From assembly GCA_011046365.1 (NCBI GenBank), contig DSAS01000045.1:1-44450 (forward strand): 44,450 bases of DNA, in the 5' to 3' direction. The notes under the pieces were generated by a model. That model saw nothing but the letters and a program-made list of their open reading frames with translations. It had not been told where the DNA came from and made no database searches. This document shows, one piece after another, positions 18,535 through 26,457 of the stretch; positions within the stretch are counted from its first letter, which is position 1; each line of letters opens with the position of its first letter. Origin of the DNA: Fidelibacterota bacterium. GTDB lineage: Bacteria > Fidelibacterota > UBA2242. A program made the translations under genes and the position numbers.

Positions 18535-19560
18535 TCAGCGCCGAACCCGTCCCGAAACATCACCCTGGACGACTGCCAACACTTCAGCCTCCTTGACCAG
18601 ATTCATATCACCGGGAATGGTCTGTTTCAGCGCGGACGCCGCAACGGCAAACTCCAGCGCGGTCTGCGTTTCCCAACCACTTATCAAACCGTGAATCAGA
18701 CCGGCGCCAAAGGAATCACCGCCGCCGACCCGATCAACGATATGAATCGCGTATTTGCGACTCTCATAAAAATTTTTACCATCGAACAGCAGCGCCGACC
18801 AGTTGTTATCCGACGCCGAGAGACTTTCCCGCAGGGTAATGGCAATTTTCCCGGCACCCGACAAAGCCGCCAGCTTTTCTGCAACAATCCGATACTGGGC
18901 GCTATCCAACTTCCCCGCTTTTACATCGTTGGCACCGGCGTGGATTCCAAATACATCGGCGGCATCCTCTTCGTTGGCAATGATCAGATCGGTATACCGT
19001 ACCAATTCAGACATAACTGCCCGCGCCTCATCACGAGTCCAGAGCTTTTTGCGATAATTCAGGTCACAACTGACTCTCAGACCGGCTTGCTTTGCCGCCT
19101 TGACTGCTTCCAGACTGACGGCGGCTGCCGACTTCGAAATCGCCGGCGTGATTCCGGTAATATGAAACCAGTCTTTCTCCTTGAAAATCGCTGCCCAGTC
19201 CAGCATACCGATGGTTATTTCCGCTATCACCGAACCGGCGCGGTCATAGATCACCTTTGACGGTCGAATCGAGGCACCCGGTTCTAGAAAATAAACACCA
19301 ATCCGGTTGCCACCGCGGATTATATAATTTACCTCGACACCATAACCGGACAATGTCCGGATCGCCGCATCGCCGAGTGTGTTGTCCGGCAAGCGGGTCA
19401 CAAAATAGGCTGCATCGCCAAACTGCGCCAGCGAGACCGCCACATTGGCTTCACCGCCCCCGTAGGTCGCCTGGAACCGATTTGTCTGAATGATTCGCTC
19501 ATAGTCATACGGCGCCAGGCGCAGCATGATTTCACCAAAGGTTACAATTTTTCCTGCCAT
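18535..19560 (-). CDS. kdgK: 2-keto-3-deoxygluconate (KDG) kinase, PfkB family
   Basis: A 341-residue ribokinase-fold sugar kinase that phosphorylates KDG to KDPG in the cytoplasm. The PfkB signatures are present: the N-terminal GGGEANVAVSLAQFG and the C-terminal DRVGGGDSFGAGL with the catalytic Asp. The opening VTFGEIMLRLAP and the SCDLNYRKKLW segment are typical of KDG kinases rather than fructokinases. Two starts are possible: ATG 19569 (nearly touching GAGGGAG) and ATG 19560, which has the better spacing and is used here. It is followed by uxaE after 100 bp and preceded by KDPG aldolase, so substrate and product are both handled by adjacent genes. Confidence 0.88.
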   Translation of the reverse strand: MAGKIVTFGEIMLRLAPYDYERIIQTNRFQATYGGGEANVAVSLAQFGDAAYFVTRLPDNTLGDAAIRTLSGYGVEVNYIIRGGNRIGVYFLEPGASIRPSKVIYDRAGSVIAEITIGMLDWAAIFKEKDWFHITGITPAISKSAAAVSLEAVKAAKQAGLRVSCDLNYRKKLWTRDEARAVMSELVRYTDLIIANEEDAADVFGIHAGANDVKAGKLDSAQYRIVAEKLAALSGAGKIAITLRESLSASDNNWSALLFDGKNFYESRKYAIHIVDRVGGGDSFGAGLIHGLISGWETQTALEFAVAASALKQTIPGDMNLVKEAEVLAVVQGDVSGRVRR

Positions 19561-19585
19561 CGGAGTCATCTCCCTCTCAGCAATT

Positions 19586-20236
19586 TCACTTCTCTGTTCT
19601 CCCTCTCGCCACCGCTGCTTTGAATTGACGCGCCCGCTGCGTCAGCGCCGTCCAATCCTGCTTCCGGATCAGCTCTTTATCCAGTAAAGCGCTGCCCACA
19701 CCCAGACAGACCGCTCCGCAGCGGATAAATTCCTCGGCGTTGCTCAGCGAGACACCACCTGTGGGAGTCAATTTTACCTGTGGCAACGGACCGTGAATGT
19801 CCTTGAAATAACGCAGTCCTAAAACGGTGGCAGGGAATACCTTGACCATATCGGCACCGCTCTCCCAGGCAGCCAGGATTTCCGTAGCACTAAAGGCACC
19901 GGGAATTGCGACTTTGTCGTACTGATGCACTACTGAAATGATTTCCGGTTTGAATACCGGGCTGACCACAAACTGAGCGCCCGCCCGGATGACCGCCACC
20001 GCAGTGTCTGAATCGAGGACCGTGCCCGCCCCGATAATAAAATCCGCAGAGAGATTTTGGCTGGTGTCACGGATAATCTCCACCGCATTCGGAGTCGTCA
20101 TGGTGATCTCCAGAGCCTGAATTCCTCCACTGATCAGGGCATCGATTATCTCAGTCAGCTTATCGGCACTCCTCAGTCGAATCACTGCAATGATACCCGA
20201 CCGTTCCAATGTTTCCAGAATGACTGCCCGTTTCAC
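19586..20236 (-). CDS. eda: KDPG/KHG aldolase
   Basis: A 216-residue class I aldolase that cleaves 2-keto-3-deoxy-6-phosphogluconate to pyruvate and glyceraldehyde-3-phosphate, the last step of the uronate route. The Schiff-base lysine K132 (GADMVKVFPA) and the acid/base glutamate E43 (ALEITMTTP) are in the expected places, with the phosphate-binding TPTGGVS segment. The start is GTG at 20236, with CAGGAG five bases upstream. It overlaps the stop codon of the GntR gene (GTGA), so regulator and aldolase are translationally coupled. Length is normal for the family. Confidence 0.92.
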   Translation of the reverse strand: MKRAVILETLERSGIIAVIRLRSADKLTEIIDALISGGIQALEITMTTPNAVEIIRDTSQNLSADFIIGAGTVLDSDTAVAVIRAGAQFVVSPVFKPEIISVVHQYDKVAIPGAFSATEILAAWESGADMVKVFPATVLGLRYFKDIHGPLPQVKLTPTGGVSLSNAEEFIRCGAVCLGVGSALLDKELIRKQDWTALTQRARQFKAAVARGRTEK

Positions 20237-20979
20237 GATAGCTCCTGTAATTTTAAATCAGCTGCAGATAATATCTCTTTTGAATGCCTTTCGGCGCGTT
20301 GCAGATGCGCAATCATTGCCTGATAGGCGCCTTCCGGATCTCGGTCACGGATTTTCATTAGGATTCTCTGATGATAATCAACCGCTTCGCGCTGGGCGGT
20401 TTTCACATTCGCATAGACTATTGAGCGGATTCTGGGCATCAGCTGAAAAATCGGCGTCACTATGAGCGGTATGATCGGATTGCGGCAAGCATTGGCAATG
20501 ATCAGATGAAAATCCCGGTCAATTTGACCCTGTTTAACACAGTCGTCCGGCGGAGACTGCTGTAATTTCTGTAAATTCACAGACAGTTTGCGCAAATCAT
20601 CCTCGCTACGATTGAGTGCCGCCAGCTGCGCAATGGTCGGCTCGAACATTTTGCGCACCTCCACGACATACAGGATATAATCGCGGTCCAGTTTCAACTC
20701 AAGAAAGAGGTTCATCGGCTCAATCACATGCGCCGACGAATAGTCATTGACATAAATTCCGCTGCCTTTGCGAATACTGATCAGCCCCCGGGCGCTAAGC
20801 ATCTGCAGCGCCTCGCGCAGGGCAGTCCGGCTGACGCCGAACATGCGGCACAATTCTTTTTCAGTCGGTAATTTCTCGGCAGGCAGGACTTTTTTCTGCC
20901 GGATAACAGCTTCGATTTTTTGGACAATTTCCTGGCTCAGGGTCTGCTGGTTGCCGATTTTCGAAAAGAGCGCTGGCAT
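20233..20979 (-). CDS. GntR/FadR-subfamily regulator of the uronate genes
   Basis: A 248-residue transcription factor. The N-terminal winged helix-turn-helix shows the GntR signature (LPTEKELCRMFGVSRTALRE, then LISIRKGSGIYV). The C-terminal all-helical FCD ligand domain carries the metal-site pattern of the FadR group (DRDFHLIIANACRN and a later HQRILMKIRDRD). In many bacteria such proteins (UxuR, ExuR, KdgR-like) are repressors that release DNA on binding uronates or KDG. Here it is the first gene of the KDG/UxaE run and overlaps the aldolase, so autoregulation of the operon is likely. No clear Shine-Dalgarno precedes the ATG, and no convincing operator is visible in the 83-bp AT-rich upstream gap apart from a TTAATTAA palindrome at 20996-21003. 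Confidence 0.88.
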   Translation of the reverse strand: MPALFSKIGNQQTLSQEIVQKIEAVIRQKKVLPAEKLPTEKELCRMFGVSRTALREALQMLSARGLISIRKGSGIYVNDYSSAHVIEPMNLFLELKLDRDYILYVVEVRKMFEPTIAQLAALNRSEDDLRKLSVNLQKLQQSPPDDCVKQGQIDRDFHLIIANACRNPIIPLIVTPIFQLMPRIRSIVYANVKTAQREAVDYHQRILMKIRDRDPEGAYQAMIAHLQRAERHSKEILSAADLKLQELS

Positions 20980-21062
20980 GATATTTTTTAACCGTTTAAT
21001 TAATCATACATCTTACAAATTTAATTTACCAACCAAAACCCGGGATTTCAACTATTCTTTTA

Positions 21063-21992
21063 TTAAATCGGGATGTCGTTCTGCCGGCTCATCAGGCGGT
21101 ATTTTCCCGGTGAGGTACCGTAGTATTTTTTAAACAGCTGATGAAACCGGCTGAGACTGGTAAAACCCAGGTCCAGGGCAATTGCGAGAATTTTATCGTC
21201 GGTCTCTACGATCTGCTTGGCTGCCCGCTTGATTCGCAGCTCATTGATGAATTCCGTGGGGGTCTTATCCAGGTACAGACGGAAACATTTGCACAGATGC
21301 GCCTGGGTCCGCGGCGCCAGCTCCTTCATACATTCCAAGCCGCCGTATAAATTCTCCTGCTTTTCCATCTCGATAATCAGCTGCTCGAACCACTCCGGAT
21401 AAGCCCTGCCGGCGCCGGTGGATTTGTCATCCAGAAAAAAACGGGTGAAAATATCGGCAACCAGGACTTTGATTTTCAACCGCGCTAAATCCTCGGCAGT
21501 ATGCTGTAGTACATTCATCCGGATCAACTGAGTTGCCAGCTCATCGGTTTCAGAGAGGGAGAGCTTAAAAATCGGCGATGTGACCGGTCCCGTGTAGCGC
21601 CGCAGAAAGAAATCATTCCCCAGATAATTGCTCAGGTCACGCAGAAACTCCAGCTTAAAAGACACATTGACCAGTTCGCAAGCCGAACCCTCACGTTGCT
21701 CAAAACCGTGCACATCGGTCGGTCGGATAAACACCAGTGTACCTGCATCCAGCAACTGACATTCTCCGTTGATGATGTGTTTTATCTTGCCGGTGATAAC
21801 CAGAAAAAATTCGGCAAATTCATGCGTATGCAGGGCGGTTGCATCACTGACCAAAATGTGGTAGTGTAAATCGGGACCGGCATTCATGCTGAAAGACCGG
21901 CGTCCGGTTTCCCAGGCTAACCGGTGAAAGGTGATACTGGCACCGGCTGGAAAAGAGGTGAATTTACTCTGCGTCAACGCAATCGCATTCAT
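21063..21992 (-). CDS. AraC-family regulator with N-terminal cupin sensor
   Basis: A 309-residue regulator. The N-terminal cupin half has the His-rich strand pattern (HYHILVSDATALHTHEFAEFF, shown here as two blocks HYHILV and HTHEFAEFFLV) followed by GTLVFIRPTDVHGFEQ. The C-terminal half has two helix-turn-helix motifs (ELRIKRAAKQIVE, ILAIALDLGFTSLSRFHQLF, GTSPGKYR). Such proteins usually bind a sugar or small metabolite and activate a neighbouring operon. The start was set at ATG 21992, because the longer frame begins with TTG and adds nothing conserved. It is divergent from the methyltransferase/corrinoid genes across a 138-bp gap containing an inverted repeat, and so is their most likely regulator. 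The GntR operon is the other possible target. Confidence 0.87.
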   Translation of the reverse strand: MNAIALTQSKFTSFPAGASITFHRLAWETGRRSFSMNAGPDLHYHILVSDATALHTHEFAEFFLVITGKIKHIINGECQLLDAGTLVFIRPTDVHGFEQREGSACELVNVSFKLEFLRDLSNYLGNDFFLRRYTGPVTSPIFKLSLSETDELATQLIRMNVLQHTAEDLARLKIKVLVADIFTRFFLDDKSTGAGRAYPEWFEQLIIEMEKQENLYGGLECMKELAPRTQAHLCKCFRLYLDKTPTEFINELRIKRAAKQIVETDDKILAIALDLGFTSLSRFHQLFKKYYGTSPGKYRLMSRQNDIPI

Positions 21993-22055
21993 GATGATAA
22001 TATACAGCAATATTTTGACAATATGTAACTATTTATTAACGACAGCAACCCTTAT

Positions 22056-22073
22056 TTTATATGCAAATATAAA
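22056..22073. promoter_or_regulatory. inverted repeat in divergent promoter region, candidate operator
   Basis: A perfect 7-bp inverted repeat, TTTATAT and ATATAAA, separated by GCAA, lies between the divergent AraC-type regulator and the methyltransferase gene. It is centred about 65 bp before the methyltransferase start. The position suits an operator, but the repeat is AT-rich and could occur by chance. Confidence 0.35.
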
Positions 22074-22130
22074 GGATTATCTATTAAACTTAAAAATGAT
22101 AAACCGTATTGAAAGACCGAGGAAATGGAG

Positions 22131-23159
22131 ATGCAGAATTTAGATTTGAAATCAAGGGTCCAGCACACCTATGAAAAAGGCGAACGGCTGGTCGTTCCGC
22201 TGGTGGGCATGCCCGGTTTGAAAATGATCGGCAGCACAATTAAGCTGGGTCAGCAAAATTACCGGATTCACGCCGAAGCCCTGCAAGCCCTGATTGAGCA
22301 TTTCGCACCGGACATTGTCTTTCCGCTGATGGATTTGTCCGTCGAAGCCAATGCTATCGGGCGTTATACACTTTTCCCCATTGACGATACCGCCACGGTG
22401 CCGCATGTCGCCTTCCATCTCGATCATGTGGACATGCTGCCGAAAATTGACATCTCGGCTGATACCCGCGCTCTGGGCTACGCCAAGGTCATCGAACTCC
22501 TCCGGCACAGCACCGATGACACCGTTTTCAGGGCGGCTTACGTCACCGGTCCCTATACCCTGGCGGCTCTGATTCTCGGTGCCCAGGAGGCTGCCCAGTC
22601 CATTATCCTGGAGCCGCAGGGACTGCATGCGCTCACCGAATACTGTAACGGAATTATCAAGGACTATACCCAACTTCTGATAGAAGCAGGCGCTCAGATC
22701 ATCTGTGTCCTGGAACCCAGCGCTTCTATGTTGGGTCCGGATCATTTTCTGGATTTTTCGGGAAATTATGTCAAAGAACTGGCTGATCTGTGCAGCCAGA
22801 AAGGGATCGCTACGGTGTACCACATCTGCGGCAACACCATGCACCTGATCGAAAATATGGTCAAAAGCGGCGTCAACGGTCTGAGCCTCGATTCACCCAG
22901 TTCCGGAATGGATTTGCTCAAAGTAATGCAACAGGTGCCCGAGAATGTGCTGGTGATGGGTAATCTTAATCCTGTGGGAAAAATCCATAACGGCTCGCCG
23001 GAGGAGGTGCAGGCAGAGGTCCTCGAAGTGCTGAAATCTGTTGATTCCTATCCGAACTTTATCCTCAGCACCGGTTGCGACCTGCCGAAAAATACACCCG
23101 AAAAAAATATCCATGCCTTTATGCATGCCGGACGAAATTACCGCATTGCCAATAATTGA
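22131..23159 (+). CDS. UroD-family (MtaA-like) cobamide methyltransferase
   Basis: A 342-residue TIM-barrel protein of the uroporphyrinogen-decarboxylase superfamily, in the branch that moves methyl groups to or from corrinoid proteins (MtaA, MtbA, CmuA). The zinc-ligand pattern of that branch is visible: H231-x-C233 in VYHICGNT and C316 in STGCDLP. That separates it from true haem-pathway UroD. It is followed 55 bp later by a corrinoid protein with a DxHxxG motif, which fits its being the partner. ATG 22131 was chosen because GAGG is eight bases upstream; an ATG two codons earlier is too close. The direction (demethylating a substrate or unloading the corrinoid) and the methyl acceptor cannot be told from sequence. 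Confidence 0.85.
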   Translation: MQNLDLKSRVQHTYEKGERLVVPLVGMPGLKMIGSTIKLGQQNYRIHAEALQALIEHFAPDIVFPLMDLSVEANAIGRYTLFPIDDTATVPHVAFHLDHVDMLPKIDISADTRALGYAKVIELLRHSTDDTVFRAAYVTGPYTLAALILGAQEAAQSIILEPQGLHALTEYCNGIIKDYTQLLIEAGAQIICVLEPSASMLGPDHFLDFSGNYVKELADLCSQKGIATVYHICGNTMHLIENMVKSGVNGLSLDSPSSGMDLLKVMQQVPENVLVMGNLNPVGKIHNGSPEEVQAEVLEVLKSVDSYPNFILSTGCDLPKNTPEKNIHAFMHAGRNYRIANN

Positions 23160-23214
23160 GTACGCAACAATAGCAAGATTTAACTATATTTAGCAACAGA
23201 AAACAGGAGAGATT

Positions 23215-23844
23215 ATGGCACGCAACGAAGAACTGGTTAATGCAATCCTAAAAGGTGATCGCAACAACGTTCAAACCATCATGCAGAAAGCCATTGAACA
23301 GAAACAGGATGTCGTCCAACTGCTGGACGGGTCAATGATCCCGGCGATGCGTGAAATCGGTGAACGCTTTTCCCGCAATGAGGTCTATGTGCCCGAAATG
23401 CTGATTGCCGCCCGGGCAATGCAGGCTGGTCTGACCCTGATCGAACCGATTCTGGCACAGAGCAACCACAAATCGCTCGGCAAAATCGCCGTGGGAACTG
23501 TTAAGGGCGATCTGCATGATATCGGTAAAAACCTGGTGGCGATTATGCTGAAAGGCGCCGGCTACGAGGTGCTCGACCTGGGCACCAATTGCAGCGTTGA
23601 CAAATACGCAGAAGCCGTGAACGCCGGCGTTCAAATCGTCATGTGCAGTGCTCTGCTGACCACCACCATGACCTATATGGAAGAGGTAGTCAAACATTTT
23701 AAAGACACTCCCGAAGTCAAGGTTGTTATCGGCGGTGCTCCGGTAACTCAGAAATACGCCGATTCCATCGGCGCTCACGCCTACGGTCGTGATGCCAACG
23801 AAGCCGTCAAAATCGTTGAAAATATTATCGGTGCATCAGCGTAA
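23215..23844 (+). CDS. methyltransferase corrinoid protein (MtaC/MtbC-like)
   Basis: A 209-residue cobalamin-binding methyl carrier. Residues 1-85 are the helical cap domain (LLDGSMIPAMREIGERF, YVPEMLIAARAM). From about residue 88 is the Rossmann-like B12 domain with the base-off motif D99-x-H101-x-x-G104 (GDLHDIGKNLV) and the downstream SALLTTTM and GGAPVTQ strands. H101 should be the lower axial ligand to cobalt. AGGAGA precedes the ATG. It is the natural partner of the UroD-like methyltransferase immediately upstream. A reductive activator for the corrinoid, usual in such systems, is not in the window. Confidence 0.93.
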   Translation: MARNEELVNAILKGDRNNVQTIMQKAIEQKQDVVQLLDGSMIPAMREIGERFSRNEVYVPEMLIAARAMQAGLTLIEPILAQSNHKSLGKIAVGTVKGDLHDIGKNLVAIMLKGAGYEVLDLGTNCSVDKYAEAVNAGVQIVMCSALLTTTMTYMEEVVKHFKDTPEVKVVIGGAPVTQKYADSIGAHAYGRDANEAVKIVENIIGASA

Positions 23845-23992
23845 GTCTAAACATTATTATCAGCAACAAGAAAATGATTTCGCATTCCCGCGGGAAAGTG
23901 TAAATTTTTTCAGAGCTCCTTGCCATTCCTGATCAGGATAGTTGAAAACTGCCTGAAGTCTGATGAGAAACCATCCAAACAGAGGAAAACCG

Positions 23993-24946
23993 ATGAATAT
24001 TATCATACTCGATGGTTACACCCTGAATCCCGGCGACCTGAGCTGGGCTGAATTGGAGAAGCTGGGCAACTGCGTCATCCACGAGCGCACCGCCGCAGAA
24101 GACATCGTTACCCGGGCAAAAGACGCCGAAATACTTATTATCAACAAGGTCAGCATCGGCAAATCGGAAATCGCTCAGCTGCCGAAATTGAAATATATCG
24201 GGCTCTGCTCCACCGGCTACAACGTAGTTGACATCCAAGCTGCCGAAGATCGAAATATCGTCGTTACAAATGTACCGGCATACAGCACGCTGTCCGTGGC
24301 TCAGATGGCTTTTGCCCATACCCTCAATTTCTGCCAGCATGTAAGCGAACATTCATTATCAGTGAATAGTGGAGAATGGTCGCAATCTCCAGATTTCTGC
24401 TACTGGAAATTTCCACTGATCGAATTACAGGGTTTGACTCTGGGCATTATCGGCTTTGGGCGCATCGGACAGAGTGTCGCCAAAATCGGTCGCGCCTTCG
24501 GTATGAAAGTTAACTACTACGATATCACTGTGCTGCCGGATGAGTCGGCGACTTTTCTCAAAGTTAATTTAGAGACACTTTTACGGACGAGTGATGTTAT
24601 TACGCTGCACTGCCCCTTGACGCCGGCAACGGAAGGGATGATCAATCGAGACCGGCTCAGCCTGATGAAATCATCAGCTTTCCTGATCAACACCAGCCGT
24701 GGTCAACTTATTGACGAAGCCGCCCTGGCAGAGGCGTTGAACACTGGTAAAATCGCCGGTGCCGGACTGGATGTCCTCTCCACCGAACCGCCGGCACCGC
24801 ACAATCCGCTACTGTCCGCAAGAAACTGTTACATCACCCCGCATATCGCCTGGGCGACTAAAGCCGCCCGGATTCGGCTGATGAAAACCGTTGTGCAGAA
24901 TGTCCGGGCATTTCTTGACGGCAAGCCTGTCAATCAAGTCAATTAA
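23993..24946 (+). CDS. NAD-dependent D-2-hydroxyacid dehydrogenase (glycerate/hydroxypyruvate-like)
   Basis: A 317-residue cytoplasmic oxidoreductase interconverting a 2-keto acid and a D-2-hydroxy acid. The Rossmann dinucleotide motif is clear (GIIGFGRIGQSVA), and the catalytic trio R236 (NTSRGQLID), E265 (LSTEPPA) and H284 (TPHIAWA) is complete. Overall it resembles glycerate dehydrogenase. The ATG at 23993 has AGAGG seven bases upstream. It follows the corrinoid gene by 148 bp on the same strand and converges with the FAD-dependent hydroxyacid dehydrogenase, so it may belong to either module. The substrate is not determined. Confidence 0.88.
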   Translation: MNIIILDGYTLNPGDLSWAELEKLGNCVIHERTAAEDIVTRAKDAEILIINKVSIGKSEIAQLPKLKYIGLCSTGYNVVDIQAAEDRNIVVTNVPAYSTLSVAQMAFAHTLNFCQHVSEHSLSVNSGEWSQSPDFCYWKFPLIELQGLTLGIIGFGRIGQSVAKIGRAFGMKVNYYDITVLPDESATFLKVNLETLLRTSDVITLHCPLTPATEGMINRDRLSLMKSSAFLINTSRGQLIDEAALAEALNTGKIAGAGLDVLSTEPPAPHNPLLSARNCYITPHIAWATKAARIRLMKTVVQNVRAFLDGKPVNQVN

Positions 24947-24949
24947 CCC

Positions 24950-24975
24950 GGCACAGCTCAAAGCTGTGCCCCATT
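24950..24975 (+). terminator. probable intrinsic terminator of the dehydrogenase gene
   Basis: A perfect 9-bp stem, GGCACAGCT at 24950-24958 and AGCTGTGCC at 24962-24970, with a three-base CAA loop, begins four bases after the dehydrogenase stop codon. It is followed by CCATTTTG, a short T-run. It lies between convergent genes; the minus strand lacks a T-run after the stem. Confidence 0.6.
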
Positions 24976-25005
24976 TTGTGCAGAAAGGTTATTATAAGTT
25001 CCGGT

Positions 25006-26439
25006 CTAGAGGTCGAAAATTTTCCCCGGGTTCAGAATATAATTTGGATCAAAGGACCTCTTAATCCTCTTCATCAGCTCGATCGCTGTAGGTTCTAGCG
25101 ATTCACCGAGGTAATTTTTGCGCTTATGACCAATGCCGTGTTCACCGCTGATTGTACCGCCATAAGTTCTGGTTTTTTGATAGATTTCCAAAAGCAGCTG
25201 TGGCAGTATCCGGTGCCATTTTGCGATGTCCATCTCCGGTTTTTTCACCGGCGTCGCATGCAGATTGCCGTCGCCGGCGTGACCGTAACAGGGAATCAGG
25301 ATATTATATTTTTCACCGATCTTTTCAATTTCCGACAAAATTTTGGCAATATTACCAACGGGAACAACAATATCCTCCAGGCTCTGAACCGGCGAATAGA
25401 CCATGAAGGCTTCGGCGATATTGCGACGGATTTTCCAGACCCGCTCCCGGGTCGTGTGATTATCGGCAACATAAACCTCCAGCGCCCCATGTTCCAGGCA
25501 CAATTCGCCAATCGTTTCATACTCCTTTTCCAGTTGTTCAAAATTATTTCCATCCACCTCGATCAGGAGCATGGCACCAGCCTGTTCATAGGGCATGTGC
25601 TCATTGAGGTATTTACAGGAGGTCTGGAAAGACAGTTTATCCATAAATTCGACGGCAGTGGGAATAATCCTGCCGAACGTCATAATAATCGGCACCATTC
25701 GAATGGCGCTTTCGATATCTTTAAAAAGCACCAGCAGGTCCACGGCTTCGGTAGGCAGCGGCATCAGTTTAATGATTATCTTGGTAAAAATACCCAGAGT
25801 CCCTTCAGAGCCAACCATTAGTTTGAGCAGATTATAGCCAACCACATCTTTGACATTTTTCCCGCCCAGATGCAGAATCTCGCCCTCCGGCGTGACGATC
25901 TCGAGCCCCAGAATATAGCGACTGGTGACCCCATATTTGACAGCCTTTCCACCACCGGCGTCTTCGGCGACATTGCCCCCGATAAAGCAACTCTCCACAC
26001 TCATCGGATACCCCGCAAACCAGAGTCCATCATCCTGCAGTTTGGCATTGATATCATTGGTCACCACGCCCGGTTCTACCACAATGACCAGATTGTCTTT
26101 GTCAATCTCCAGGATGTTGTTCATTCTTTCAAAAGAGAGCAGAATGCCACCGTATAGGGGCACGGCTCCTCCGGACAGCCCGCTCCCGGCACCCCGGGGC
26201 GTAACCGGAATATTTGCCCGGTTTGCCAGCTTCATCACGGCGGCAATTTCGGCAGCCGTTCGCGGTTTGATGACCACATCCGGCAGATGGGCATAGCTCT
26301 TTTCGGCGATTTCATCATGGGAATAGGGTTCGAGCTTATCCATATCTCCATCTCCGGAAATCACCCATTTTTTTCCAAGAATCTTCTCCAGCTCGGCGAT
26401 GATTTCAGGCGTGACCGCACTATACTGATCCTTTGCCAC
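25006..26439 (-). CDS. FAD-linked lactate/glycolate dehydrogenase, partner of EtfAB
   Basis: A 477-residue flavoprotein of the GlcD/LctD family that oxidises a 2-hydroxy acid such as D-lactate or glycolate to the keto acid. The PCMH-type FAD domain is at about 50-230 (PRGAGSGLSGGAVP, GGNVAEDAGGGKAVKYG, VGSEGTLGIFT). The C-terminal cap carries the metal/substrate histidines (CYGHAGDGNLH, SGEHGIGHKR). It is the third gene of an etfB-etfA-dehydrogenase run with 18-bp spacing. That is the order of lctB-lctC-lctD of the Acetobacterium woodii lactate dehydrogenase/Etf complex, where electrons from lactate are confurcated with ferredoxin to reduce NAD+. The same role here is inferred. Confidence 0.88.
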   Translation of the reverse strand: MAKDQYSAVTPEIIAELEKILGKKWVISGDGDMDKLEPYSHDEIAEKSYAHLPDVVIKPRTAAEIAAVMKLANRANIPVTPRGAGSGLSGGAVPLYGGILLSFERMNNILEIDKDNLVIVVEPGVVTNDINAKLQDDGLWFAGYPMSVESCFIGGNVAEDAGGGKAVKYGVTSRYILGLEIVTPEGEILHLGGKNVKDVVGYNLLKLMVGSEGTLGIFTKIIIKLMPLPTEAVDLLVLFKDIESAIRMVPIIMTFGRIIPTAVEFMDKLSFQTSCKYLNEHMPYEQAGAMLLIEVDGNNFEQLEKEYETIGELCLEHGALEVYVADNHTTRERVWKIRRNIAEAFMVYSPVQSLEDIVVPVGNIAKILSEIEKIGEKYNILIPCYGHAGDGNLHATPVKKPEMDIAKWHRILPQLLLEIYQKTRTYGGTISGEHGIGHKRKNYLGESLEPTAIELMKRIKRSFDPNYILNPGKIFDL

Positions 26440-26457
26440 TAATCCTCCGCGTCAGTC

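Noticed and set aside
22131-23159. True uroporphyrinogen decarboxylase (hemE)
   Set aside because: The H-x-C...C zinc site and the following corrinoid protein place it with cobamide methyltransferases; no haem-synthesis gene is nearby.
23885-23910. Palindrome TTCCCGCGGGAA followed by six T residues after the corrinoid gene, as a terminator
   Set aside because: A hairpin would have only about four base pairs around a CGCG loop and the T-run starts eight bases later, so it is too weak to call.
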